Part shown: positions 23,559 to 30,915 of the stretch, one piece after another
Layout: each line of letters starts with the position of its first letter
How positions within the stretch are numbered: position 1 is the stretch's first letter
DNA from: JANOBD01 sp031411495
Lineage (GTDB): Bacteria > Planctomycetota > Phycisphaerae > Tepidisphaerales > Tepidisphaeraceae
Direction: 5' to 3'
Length of the DNA: 63,510 nucleotides
Assembly: GCA_031411495.1 (NCBI GenBank)
Contig: JANOBD010000170.1
Coordinates: 1-63,510 of the forward strand
Made by a program: the position numbers and the translations under genes
The notes under the pieces: generated by a model
Seen by the model: only the letters and a program-made list of their open reading frames with translations
Told to the model about the DNA's origin: nothing
Databases searched by the model: none

Positions 23559-25379
23559 ATGCTTCTGACGGCACGCAACCTCGGCAAACACTACGGACCG
23601 CGCCTGCTGTTCGCCGGCATCACGCTCGGACTCGATGAGGGCGAACGCGTGGGCCTCATCGGCGCCAACGGCTCGGGCAAGTCGACGATGCTGCGGATCT
23701 TTGCAGGGATCGAGCAGCCGGATGAAGGCGAATTGATCGCCAAACGCGGCCTGCGCGTCGGGTATGTGCCTCAGGAAGATGAGTTCGATCCCGAGAAGTC
23801 GTGCGTTGAAATCGTCGCGGATGCGGTCGATTCTCATCTGGATCACCACGAGCGCGAGGTGCGCGCGTACCAGTTACTCGATCGTGCGCATTTTCCGGAT
23901 TCCTCAATGCTGACCAAGGCGCTCTCCGGCGGCTGGCGGAAGCGGCTGGCAATCGTGCGGCAGCTCGCGCGCGAGCCGGACCTGATGCTGATGGACGAGC
24001 CGACGAATCACCTCGATCTCGAAGGCATCGAGTGGCTGGAGGACCTGATCGATCAGTCGCGTTTCGCGACGCTCATCGTCAGCCACGACCGGCGGTTTCT
24101 CGAAGAGTCGGCGCACCGGATCATCGATCTGAGCCGGGCATATCCCGAGGGGTTCCTCTCCATCACTGGCACCTATAGCGAGTTCGTCGAGAAGCGCGAG
24201 GAGTTCATGGCGGCGCAGCTCGGGCGACAGCAGGCAGTCGCGAGCGGCGTGCGGCGGGAGATCGAATGGCTCCGCCGCGGGGCGAAAGCGCGCACGACGA
24301 AGGCGAAAGGCCGGATCGAACGCGCGCACGACATGATGAAGGAACTGGCTGATTTGAAGACGCGAAATACCTTGCAGAAGTCGGCCGGGATCGATTTCGC
24401 GGCGTCCGGGCGCCAGACGCGCAAGCTGATCGAGTTCAAAGGCGTCTCCAAGTCGCTGGGCGGGCGCGAACTGTTCCGCGATGTCGACTTGGTCCTCTCG
24501 CCCGGTGACAAGCTCGGACTGCTCGGGCCGAACGGCTCGGGCAAGTCGACGATGATCAAGCTCATCCGCGAACAGCTCCAGCCCGATGCGGGGAAGATCG
24601 TCCGTGCCGACTTCCTGAAAGTCGTCGTCTTCGACCAGCATCGCGAACAGCTCGACCAGAACCAGACGCTTCGCAAAGCGCTCTCGCCCGGCGGCGATTC
24701 GTTGATCGTCCGGGGTCAGCCGATGCACATCACCGGCTTTGCGAGGCAGTTCCTGTTCCGAACAGAGCAGCTCGACATGCCCATATACGAACTCTCCGGT
24801 GGTGAGCAGGCGCGCGTGCTCATCGCCCGCCTCATGCTGCTGGAAGCGGACGTACTCATCCTCGACGAGCCGACGAATGACCTGGATATCCCGACGCTGG
24901 ACGTGCTCGAAGAAAGCCTCGAGCAGTTTCCCGGCGCGCTGGTGCTGGTGACGCACGATCGATACCTGCTGGATCGGCTCGCGACGCAGATCCTTGCGCT
25001 CGATGGCAAGGGCAACGCCAAGATGTGGGCCGAGCTGGCGCAGTGGGAACGGGCGCATTTGCTGGAAGAGGCGCTCGAAGAAGAGGCGAGGAAGGAAAAG
25101 TCGGCCAGGCCGGCGGCGCTCGCGAAACCAACTCCCTCGCCGGTCGAGACGGTCGCGAAGAAAAAGCTCTCGTGGAAGGAGCAGCGCGAACTCGAAACGA
25201 TGGAAGGGAACATTCTCGAAGCCGAGACGCGCGTCGCGGAATTGCAGAAACAAGCAGAGGATCCGGCACTGCTCACCGACCACATCAAGGCGCGCGACGC
25301 GTACGCGGCGCTTGGCGAGGCGCAGAAACGCGTCGAGCGGTTGTATGAACGATGGACGGAGTTGTCGGGACGCGCCTGA
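23559..25379 (+). CDS. ABC-F family ATPase, Uup-like
   Basis: Cytosolic protein of 606 residues with two ABC ATPase domains and no membrane domain, the ABC-F layout of ribosome-associated translation factors. First domain: Walker A GANGSGKST at 35-43, signature LSGGWRKRLA, Walker B LMLMDEPTNHLDLEGIEWL. Second: GPNGSGKST at about 322, LSGGEQARVLIARL, LILDEPTNDLDIPTLDVL. Between them is a charged helical linker (about 215-290). The C-terminus ends in a coiled coil (about 540-600, WKEQRELETMEGNILEAETRVAELQ), as in Uup. Uup proteins act in ribosome function and, in E. coli, affect transposon excision. The gene stands 30 bp after the channel-like gene. Confidence 0.93.
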   Translation: MLLTARNLGKHYGPRLLFAGITLGLDEGERVGLIGANGSGKSTMLRIFAGIEQPDEGELIAKRGLRVGYVPQEDEFDPEKSCVEIVADAVDSHLDHHEREVRAYQLLDRAHFPDSSMLTKALSGGWRKRLAIVRQLAREPDLMLMDEPTNHLDLEGIEWLEDLIDQSRFATLIVSHDRRFLEESAHRIIDLSRAYPEGFLSITGTYSEFVEKREEFMAAQLGRQQAVASGVRREIEWLRRGAKARTTKAKGRIERAHDMMKELADLKTRNTLQKSAGIDFAASGRQTRKLIEFKGVSKSLGGRELFRDVDLVLSPGDKLGLLGPNGSGKSTMIKLIREQLQPDAGKIVRADFLKVVVFDQHREQLDQNQTLRKALSPGGDSLIVRGQPMHITGFARQFLFRTEQLDMPIYELSGGEQARVLIARLMLLEADVLILDEPTNDLDIPTLDVLEESLEQFPGALVLVTHDRYLLDRLATQILALDGKGNAKMWAELAQWERAHLLEEALEEEARKEKSARPAALAKPTPSPVETVAKKKLSWKEQRELETMEGNILEAETRVAELQKQAEDPALLTDHIKARDAYAALGEAQKRVERLYERWTELSGRA

Positions 25380-25398
25380 GCAGGCCGATTGAAAAGAC

Positions 25399-25430
25399 AA
25401 CGCGATGTGGCTCCGTTGCCACACCGCGTT
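25399..25430. terminator. 11-bp hairpin terminator for the PDZ gene side
   Basis: AACGCG-A-TGTGG (25399-25410) pairs with CCACA-C-CGCGTT (25419-25430) with one A/C mismatch and an 8-base loop. Read on the minus strand, it is followed by GTCTTTTC, a weak T-run, 60 bp beyond the end of the PDZ gene; on the plus strand it also stands 20 bp after the ABC-F stop. Likely bidirectional. Confidence 0.6.
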
Positions 25431-25491
25431 GCGCCAGGAAAAGAGAATCGTTTTCCCGCGACGGGCCAAACCCAATCGCGCGAATTGAGAA

Positions 25492-26475
25492 TCAGGTATT
25501 CGGCCCGCTCATGAGGGGGTCTTCCGCATCGGCCTTTGGCTCGCTCGGCGAGGTCGCGGGAACTTCCTTCAACTCGATGCCTTCCTCGAGCGATTTGACT
25601 TTGTCGTGCAGCTCGGCGGGTAGCTTGGCTTTTTCTTCATCCGTGGTGAACGGGCCGTCGAAGAGCGATTTGCCGTCCTTGTCGACGATCTTGAGCGTCT
25701 TCTTCCCGTCCCTGCTTTGAAGTTCGATGCGTTGGCCATCATCATCGACCTTGATGATCGTCGAGCTCGAGTTCGGCATGACGCGGATAACGCGGCTCCT
25801 GATCCTGTCCTTGCCGACGGTGACATCGTGATCGCCGTTCTCCATATTCAACATGCCCGACACCATCGGAGGGATCGGCGGCATCGGCGCCGCAGCGACG
25901 CGGGGTAGCCCTGAACTGAACTCCCATTGCTGGCTGTTCATGCTCAATGCGGGCAGTTCCTTCTCGATCAGCGACGCATTGAGCGTCATCACTTCGCCTT
26001 TGCGGATCACCGTCAGCTTCACGCCGTCGCCGGGCTTGTAGGTCCGCACGAGCACGGCAAGCTGCTGAACGTTGATCATGAGCTGATCGTCGACTTTGTG
26101 GATGATGTCGTGTGCCTGCAGTCCGGCCTTTTCGGCGGGAGAATCCTTTTCGACGAACTCAACGACAAGTCCGACGCCCTGCGGAAGCTTAAGTTGCTCG
26201 GTGAGCACTTCGGATGCGCCGCTCACGCCGACGCCGAGGTAAGCGGCCTTCACCATCTTGCCTTCACGCATCGTTCCGTTGATGGGAGAGCCGACCGCAA
26301 CGGCGTAAGCGTTGTGCGACGCGTGGAACGGATCACTCGCGTTCGGGTGGACGATGATGATGTCTTTGTTTTCAGAGGCGGCAGGGGCGGTGTCGTCGGC
26401 GCGGACGAGAGGCGAGATCGAGATCGCGGCGATCGCCGCGACCAGCTTGACGGCGGTTGTGATTCTTCGGTTCAT
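25492..26475 (-). CDS. Periplasmic PDZ-domain protein
   Basis: Exported protein of 327 residues. Signal peptide at 1-26 (VKLVAAIAAISISPLVRADDT). The PDZ domain runs from about 85 to 175: AYLGVGVSG, VGLVVEFVEKDSPAEKAGLQAHDIIHKVDDQLM and VKLTVIRKGEVMTL fit the family. No protease catalytic site is present, so it is a stand-alone PDZ domain. The C-terminal half is beta-rich and charged. It follows the membrane protein and ECF sigma genes on the same strand at 61 bp, so it may belong to that cassette and could recognise misfolded or exposed C-termini. A terminator hairpin follows. Confidence 0.8.
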   Translation of the reverse strand: MNRRITTAVKLVAAIAAISISPLVRADDTAPAASENKDIIIVHPNASDPFHASHNAYAVAVGSPINGTMREGKMVKAAYLGVGVSGASEVLTEQLKLPQGVGLVVEFVEKDSPAEKAGLQAHDIIHKVDDQLMINVQQLAVLVRTYKPGDGVKLTVIRKGEVMTLNASLIEKELPALSMNSQQWEFSSGLPRVAAAPMPPIPPMVSGMLNMENGDHDVTVGKDRIRSRVIRVMPNSSSTIIKVDDDGQRIELQSRDGKKTLKIVDKDGKSLFDGPFTTDEEKAKLPAELHDKVKSLEEGIELKEVPATSPSEPKADAEDPLMSGPNT

Positions 26476-26536
26476 GGGGTTCTTCTTTCTACTCTGTTCA
26501 TCCTGACGTGAGGCTTGAAATGCATTGTTGGGTCGG

Positions 26537-27001
26537 TCACTGCTTGGGAATGTCCACCAGAATCACATCCTGATTCGGGATCTCGATCCGGCTCTGCCAC
26601 TTGCCCGAGGGGTCCTTCCAATCGAGCTTCTGATACTGCACCCGGCGGAGCATCCGCGCGGGCGTTTGCTCGTCGACCATTACCGTGCCGTCGTCGTAGG
26701 TCGTCGTCCAATTGCTCTGCACGGCTTCGGTGTACGGCACAACTCGATTGTCGGCCGTTGGCGGCAGTGACGGCGGAACGTTGAAGTTGCGGTAGACGAT
26801 CGATCCGGCCACGCCGATGGAAAGCATCAGCGCTGCCGCCATCGCGTAACGGATGCGCGAACCCCAGGATGCCTGCTCGAAACCGCCGCCGACGCGAACC
26901 TCGGCATTGAGCTTGTTCATCGCCGAACCGACGTAGGGATCGAGTTCGCGTTTCAGGTGCGATTGCAGGAGGGCATCGAGCTTGTCGTTCACGTCGTTCA
27001 T
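26537..27001 (-). CDS. Single-pass membrane protein next to ECF sigma factor; candidate anti-sigma
   Basis: 154 residues from the ATG at 27001. An N-terminal cytoplasmic part of about 50 residues (MNDVNDKLDALLQSHLKREL...) is followed by one membrane helix (about 50-70, YAMAAALMLSIGVAGSIVY) and an 80-residue extracytoplasmic part. The topology fits an anti-sigma factor, but the zinc-binding HxxxCxxC motif is absent, so it would be a non-zinc anti-sigma or another partner. The start is 14 bp after the sigma gene stop, with the same orientation, which strongly suggests cotranscription and functional coupling. Confidence 0.65.
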   Translation of the reverse strand: MNDVNDKLDALLQSHLKRELDPYVGSAMNKLNAEVRVGGGFEQASWGSRIRYAMAAALMLSIGVAGSIVYRNFNVPPSLPPTADNRVVPYTEAVQSNWTTTYDDGTVMVDEQTPARMLRRVQYQKLDWKDPSGKWQSRIEIPNQDVILVDIPKQ

Positions 27002-27015
27002 GTTCGTGCCTTCGA

Positions 27016-27594
27016 TCAGCACTCCGTTGCATTGGGTTGACTCATCTGCGGCGCCAGATCCATCTGGAGCAGTTTCGTTCGCAATTCGTTTCGTGCCCGC
27101 GTGAGTCGCATGTCGACGGCGGCAGGCGTCAAGTCGAGCAGTTCGGCGATCTGCTTGCTGGGCAGATTCTCGTAGTATTTCAGCGTCACGACCGACGCGC
27201 TGATCGGGTCCAGCGAACTGATCGCCGAGCGAAGTTTGTCGGCGTCGTCCGCATCGCTGACCGACTGCGTCGGGTCGGCGACGCTGTGCTGGTCGAGCGC
27301 CTCGTGGCCGACCAGCTTGAATCGCCGCACCGGCGAGCGAACCGCGTTGGTCGCCAGATGTCGGACCGTGGTGGCCAGCCAGCTGGCGAACTTGGCCTCC
27401 TCGCGCAGGTCGGCGAGCTTTTTCCAGCAGCGGACGACCGAATCCTGCACCACGTCCGCCGCCGTCGCCGAACAACCCGTGCCGGCGTACGCGAGGGCGA
27501 GCATCGAGCGCTCATGACGAGCGATCAACGCGGCGAACGCATTGGCGTCGCCCCGACGTGATTTCCGGACCAGATCCGCATCGGTGACTTCCAA
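27016..27594 (-). CDS. ECF-type RNA polymerase sigma factor
   Basis: Extracytoplasmic-function sigma-70 factor of 192 residues. Region 2 shows LIARHERSMLALAYAGTG and DVVQDSVVRCWKKL (about residues 22-60), the usual DAEDVVQE-type helix. Region 4 has the helix-turn-helix VVTLKYYENLPSKQIAELLDLTPAAVDMRLTRAR at about 135-170. It probably directs polymerase to a stress regulon, activated by release from a membrane partner. The cotranscribed membrane protein and PDZ gene downstream are candidates for the control system. No promoter recognition sequence can be assigned. Confidence 0.9.
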   Translation of the reverse strand: MEVTDADLVRKSRRGDANAFAALIARHERSMLALAYAGTGCSATAADVVQDSVVRCWKKLADLREEAKFASWLATTVRHLATNAVRSPVRRFKLVGHEALDQHSVADPTQSVSDADDADKLRSAISSLDPISASVVTLKYYENLPSKQIAELLDLTPAAVDMRLTRARNELRTKLLQMDLAPQMSQPNATEC

Positions 27595-27704
27595 CGGCGC
27601 CCTCGATTCGCCTTAATGACAGCGACCCCCGTCCATTTCTAACATGCTCCCTTGCGGCCGTATGATGCACCCGCAGGGGAAAGAACCGTCCGAGGGAAAA
27701 TCAA

Positions 27705-28202
27705 ATGGAAACTCGCTTTAAGCAAACGGCAGGAAATTACTATGTGGCCCCGACGGCGATCGTGGTCGGTGAGGTGGAAATCGGCGAGCACTGCAGCTTC
27801 TGGTTTGGGGCCGTCGTCCGCGGCGATGTCGCGCCGATTCGGCTCGGAAAACGCGTCAATGTCCAGGACAATGCCGTCATTCATTGCGACAGTGGCGTCG
27901 AAAACGTCATCGAAGACGACGTCACGATCGGCCATTCGGCCATCGTCCATGGAATGTTCGTCGGTGCCGGCAGCCTGATCGGCATGGGTGCAAAAGTGCT
28001 CGGCAAAACGCGCATCGGGAAACGCTGTCTGATTGCCGCGGGCGCGGTCCTCTCGCCGGGACTTGAAGTGCCCGACGACATGGTCGTGATGGGTGTTCCG
28101 GCCCGAATCGTTCGTCCTTTGAGACCCGCGGATTTAGATTATATAAGATGGCTCTCGGGACACTATGTCGCCCTTGCTCAGCGATACGTGAGCGGAAAAT
28201 GA
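27705..28202 (+). CDS. Gamma-carbonic-anhydrase-like hexapeptide-repeat protein
   Basis: Left-handed beta-helix protein of 165 residues, related to gamma carbonic anhydrase/YrdA. Hexapeptide repeats run from about 15 to 130 (for example VVGEVEIGEHCSFWFGAVVRGDV, IRLGKRVNVQDNAVIH). Metal-ligand histidines of the CamH type are visible in IHCDSG, IGHSAIVHG (three candidate histidines). The C-terminal helix (LDYIRWLSGHYVALAQRYV) resembles that of YrdA-like proteins. It is cytosolic and trimeric in the family. Whether it has carbonic anhydrase activity cannot be told. Monocistronic, RBS GAGGGA upstream of ATG 27705. Confidence 0.88.
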   Translation: METRFKQTAGNYYVAPTAIVVGEVEIGEHCSFWFGAVVRGDVAPIRLGKRVNVQDNAVIHCDSGVENVIEDDVTIGHSAIVHGMFVGAGSLIGMGAKVLGKTRIGKRCLIAAGAVLSPGLEVPDDMVVMGVPARIVRPLRPADLDYIRWLSGHYVALAQRYVSGK

Positions 28203-28421
28203 GGAAAAAGGCAATATTATGACACAATAAAAACGTTGAAGCACTTCGCTATCTTGAATTCTGCTAACAGGGCGTTAGTATTGGAAGTGCTCCAGTGCGA
28301 TCGGCCTGATCAGCCCGCATCGAGCGTGAAGAGTCGGTTTTGTACGAAGGAAGTTCGGTTCGTGATTTTTCCTGCGGTCTATTTCTGATAGTGGCTGGAG
28401 TTTTCCGGTCGCTCGTATTTC

Positions 28422-28440
28422 CGGCCTTTATAGATGGCCG
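28422..28440 (+). promoter_or_regulatory. Hairpin just before the cold-shock gene ribosome site
   Basis: CGGCC (28422-28426) and GGCCG (28436-28440) form a small stem immediately before the GGAGG ribosome site at 28442-28446. The 250-bp leader is AT-rich. It could be a temperature-sensitive element as in cspA leaders, but this is only a suggestion. Confidence 0.35.
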
Positions 28441-28451
28441 TGGAGGATGTT

Positions 28452-28703
28452 ATGTCGCGCTTAAAAGGCACCGTAAAATGGTTTGATGCCAAGAAGGGCT
28501 TTGGGTTTGTTCTGAGCCCCGAAGGAAAAGACGTTTTCGTCCATTTCTCAAGCATCGAAGACGATGGGTTCCGAACGCTCAAAGATGGGGAAGTGGTTGA
28601 ATACGAACTGGTCACCGGCGAGAAAGGGCTAAGCGCCAAGGCGGTCCGCCGTATTTCGAAGCCGGTCGCTTCCACCGAAGGTAATTCCGCACGTGAAGCA
28701 TGA
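28452..28703 (+). CDS. Cold-shock domain protein
   Basis: RNA/ssDNA-binding protein of 83 residues with a single cold-shock domain of the CspA type. The start at 28452 is set by GGAGG at 28442-28446. RNP1-like KGFGFV and RNP2-like VFVHFSS lie on the beta-barrel surface, with aromatic residues in KWFDAKKGFGFVL. Longer than E. coli CspA by about 15 residues at the C-terminus (SKPVASTEGNSAREA). It acts as an RNA chaperone in the cytosol. Two hairpins follow the stop. The AT-rich 5' leader is typical of translationally regulated csp genes. Confidence 0.95.
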   Translation: MSRLKGTVKWFDAKKGFGFVLSPEGKDVFVHFSSIEDDGFRTLKDGEVVEYELVTGEKGLSAKAVRRISKPVASTEGNSAREA

Positions 28704-28715
28704 TTGAATGCCGAA

Positions 28716-28741
28716 TCGCGGATCGACTCATGCATCCGCGA
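28716..28741 (+). terminator. First hairpin after the cold-shock gene
   Basis: TCGCGGAT (28716-28723) pairs perfectly with ATCCGCGA (28734-28741), starting 13 bp after the csp stop. No T-run follows, so it is perhaps a stabilising hairpin rather than a terminator. Confidence 0.4.
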
Positions 28742-28790
28742 TAATGCTGCCCCGCCAGATCACTGATGAATGGTTAACTTGGATTGATTC

Positions 28791-28823
28791 AGGCCTGGCC
28801 GTGCGCTTTGCGCGGCCAGGCCT
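28791..28823 (+). terminator. Second hairpin after the cold-shock gene
   Basis: AGGCCTGGCCG (28791-28801) pairs perfectly with CGGCCAGGCCT (28813-28823) and is followed by CATTTGTCT. A good candidate for the transcription end of the cold-shock gene. Confidence 0.6.
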
Positions 28824-28913
28824 CATTTGTCTGCAACTCCGCTCACAAGCCCCTCGCGTGGCCGCGCTGGCGATTTTTGAATCTTGGTCGATCACTCCTA
28901 CAGTGGCCGCACA

Positions 28914-29705
28914 ATGGGCTACCTGGCGATCGGTCTCCTTATCGGGCTCGTACTGGCGCTGGGCGGCAGCGCGATGGTCGGCGTCTGGGCCTATCGCCGA
29001 TATGTCGTTCTCGAGCGGCGTACGCTGCGTGCGGAACGACTCGCCGAACTCGGCACGCTGACTGCCGGTCTGGCTCACGAGATCAAGAATCCGCTCTCGA
29101 CGATCCAATTGAATCTACAGTTACTCCAGGAAGATCTGCCCGCCGACTCGATCGGCGGATCACGGGTCCATTCGCGCTTGCGAACGGTTCGTCAGGAGGC
29201 GTCGCGGCTGCGTGAGATCCTGGACGACTTTCTCAAATACGCCGGCAATCTCACGCTCGAGCGGGAAGTCCATGACATCAATCTTCTCGTCGAAGAACTC
29301 GCCGATTTCTACACGCCACAAGCGGCGGCGAACAAGGTGAATGTCCGCTTTGTCCCCGCAGCCGGACCGGTGCGTGCCAACGTGGATGCGAAACTCATCA
29401 AGCAGGCACTGCTTAACCTGATGATCAATGGCACGCAGGCCATGTCCGACGGCGGAGAGTTGATGCTGACCGTCGAATCGCGTGGGCCGGCCGCCGTGAT
29501 TTCGGTAACGGATACCGGCGCCGGCATCGCCGCCGACGACGTTAGTAAGATTTTCGAGGCCTACTACACCACCAAGAAGGGCGGCACTGGACTCGGCCTG
29601 CCAATGACCCGCCGAATTGCGGAGGAGCATGGCGGAACGGTTCGGGTGCAAAGCGAGGTCGGGCGAGGCACGCGGTTCGAGATTGAAATCCCAGCGGCAG
29701 ACTAG
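28914..29705 (+). CDS. Sensor histidine kinase with N-terminal membrane helix
   Basis: 263 residues from ATG 28914 (a TTG at 28884 is in frame). It has one membrane helix at residues 4-25 (LAIGLLIGLVLALGGSAMVGV) and then directly the kinase core, without any periplasmic sensor domain. HisKA: LTAGLAHEIKNPLSTI with His about 55. ATPase: LNLMINGTQAM (N box), DTGAGIAADDVSKIFE (G1), KGGTGLGLPMTRR (G2). NtrB-type HEIKNPL motif. The response regulator gene at 30011 is the closest partner, but 305 bp of leader sequence separates them. Confidence 0.88.
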   Translation: MGYLAIGLLIGLVLALGGSAMVGVWAYRRYVVLERRTLRAERLAELGTLTAGLAHEIKNPLSTIQLNLQLLQEDLPADSIGGSRVHSRLRTVRQEASRLREILDDFLKYAGNLTLEREVHDINLLVEELADFYTPQAAANKVNVRFVPAAGPVRANVDAKLIKQALLNLMINGTQAMSDGGELMLTVESRGPAAVISVTDTGAGIAADDVSKIFEAYYTTKKGGTGLGLPMTRRIAEEHGGTVRVQSEVGRGTRFEIEIPAAD

Positions 29706-29884
29706 GACTCACGTGGTGTGCTCGCCGTCGACCGAAATGCCACAAAAAGCGAGGCGGGGCACATTCTATAATTTCACGACCTTGAATGCTGTGCTCCAAA
29801 AAATGACAACATTGCGTCGAAGTGGATTAAAAATCGAAAAAAATCGCGTCGATTTGCCGTCGTGATTAGGCGATCTTTCTGCTT

Positions 29885-29913
29885 TTCAAACCGATTAAAC
29901 GATGTACTATATT
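29885..29913 (+). promoter_or_regulatory. Promoter candidate before the structured leader
   Basis: TTCAAA (29885-29890), 17 bases, TATATT (29908-29913). Transcription would begin about 29920, inside the left arm of the hairpin at 29917-29971. An overlapping TACTAT (29905-29910) is a second possible -10. The upstream sequence is AT-rich. Confidence 0.4.
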
Positions 29914-29916
29914 TAC

Positions 29917-29980
29917 AGGTCCGGGCGAGTCCCCGATCTGGGTCCCCCCCTCCCAGATCACGCCCGGACCTCTTCTTTTT
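29917..29980 (+). terminator. Two-stem hairpin with T-run: leader terminator/attenuator or small RNA
   Basis: Outer stem AGGTCCGGGCG (29917-29927) with CGCCCGGACCT (29961-29971); inner stem GATCTGGG (29935-29942) with CCCAGATC (29952-29959); loop TCCCCCCCT. CTTCTTTTT follows at 29973-29980. This is the strongest intrinsic-terminator shape in the window and it stands 31 bp before the response regulator start, not after a gene. It may end the upstream transcript, attenuate the downstream gene or end a short independent RNA. Confidence 0.6.
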
Positions 29981-30010
29981 ACTGTGGCTGACTGTTCGGA
30001 GTTTCAAGCG

Positions 30011-30667
30011 ATGTCCGTTCGAATCCTGCTCGCCGATGACCATCAGATGATGCGCGTGGGTCTTCGCGTTCTCCTGGAAAAAGACAACCGCTTTGAAATC
30101 GTTGGCGAGGCGAATGATGGCTTCGAGACGCTCCGTCTGGCAGAAGAGTTGCAGCCCGACATCGTCGTGATGGACCTCGAGATGCCGCGGCTGAATGGCA
30201 TCCAGGCGACGCGCCGGCTGCGCGACGGCGATCCGGAAAAGCCCAAGATCATCGTCCTCTCAATGAAAAATGAGGAATCCGATGTCGTGAGCCTCATTCA
30301 GGCCGGAGCTTCCGCGTTCGTTTTCAAACGGGCCGCATTCGATGAGTTGATCGAGGCCATTCTCGCGGTGCAGGCCGGCGGCGAATACCTCTCGGCCGCA
30401 ATCCGCAACGTCCCGCTTTCCGAGTTCCACCGACGGCGCTCTCCTGATACGGCAAAGCTCACCGCGAAGGAGCGTGAAGTGCTTCGAATGCTCGTCGACG
30501 GCAAGAGCATCAGCCAGGTGGCCGACCTTCTGCTCGTCTCGAAGCTCACCATCGAGCGGCACATCGACAAGATCATCGTGAAGATGAACTCGCCTAATCT
30601 CGCTTCGCTCGTGGAACGTATTCGCGCCAGCAAGCGGATGTCCGCCTCGCTCGACAGCGTGAATTGA
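30011..30667 (+). CDS. NarL/LuxR-type response regulator
   Basis: DNA-binding two-component regulator of 218 residues. ATG 30011 preceded by GGAG at 29998-30001 (spacing 9); the longer frame needs a GTG. Receiver: LLADDHQMMRVGLRV (acidic pocket about 9), phospho-acceptor in IVVMDLEMPRLNG at about 54, Ser/Thr in IIVLSMKNE and Lys in FVFKRA. HTH: LTAKEREVLRMLVDGKSISQVADLLLVSKLTIERHIDKI at about 150-190, with the LuxR-type recognition helix. Its probable partner kinase is either upstream (28914) or the hybrid kinase downstream (30916). Confidence 0.94.
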   Translation: MSVRILLADDHQMMRVGLRVLLEKDNRFEIVGEANDGFETLRLAEELQPDIVVMDLEMPRLNGIQATRRLRDGDPEKPKIIVLSMKNEESDVVSLIQAGASAFVFKRAAFDELIEAILAVQAGGEYLSAAIRNVPLSEFHRRRSPDTAKLTAKEREVLRMLVDGKSISQVADLLLVSKLTIERHIDKIIVKMNSPNLASLVERIRASKRMSASLDSVN

Positions 30668-30915
30668 GCCTCCCCCGACTATGATTGTGGTCGAATCGAC
30701 CATATCGAAAGGGCGTGTCGCCGCAGCGCCCTCGAAGCTTGGGAGTTGGCCTGCTATTCTTCGGTGCATGGCTCAGCTTCGACGTGAATGTCGGGAACAG
30801 TCAGTGGCCTTCGTCGAATCCGGACAGGCGATCGGCGCGCAGAAAATGATCCGCTCGAGCACCTGACGCGAGACGCCGAACAGAGGCGAGCTCCACGCTG
30901 AGGTGGCAGCGCTTC

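Larger units (their letters stand above)
29706..30010 (+). other. 305-bp intergenic region with promoter-hairpin leader
   Basis: An AT-rich region between the kinase and response regulator genes. Its right half holds a TTCAAA/TATATT promoter candidate and a GC-rich double hairpin followed by a T-run (separate entries). No open frame in it looks coding. Confidence 0.5.

Noticed and set aside
23904..25475. 523-codon open frame on the minus strand opposite the ABC-F gene
   Set aside because: It lies over two clear Walker A and signature motifs on the plus strand and has no recognisable domains.
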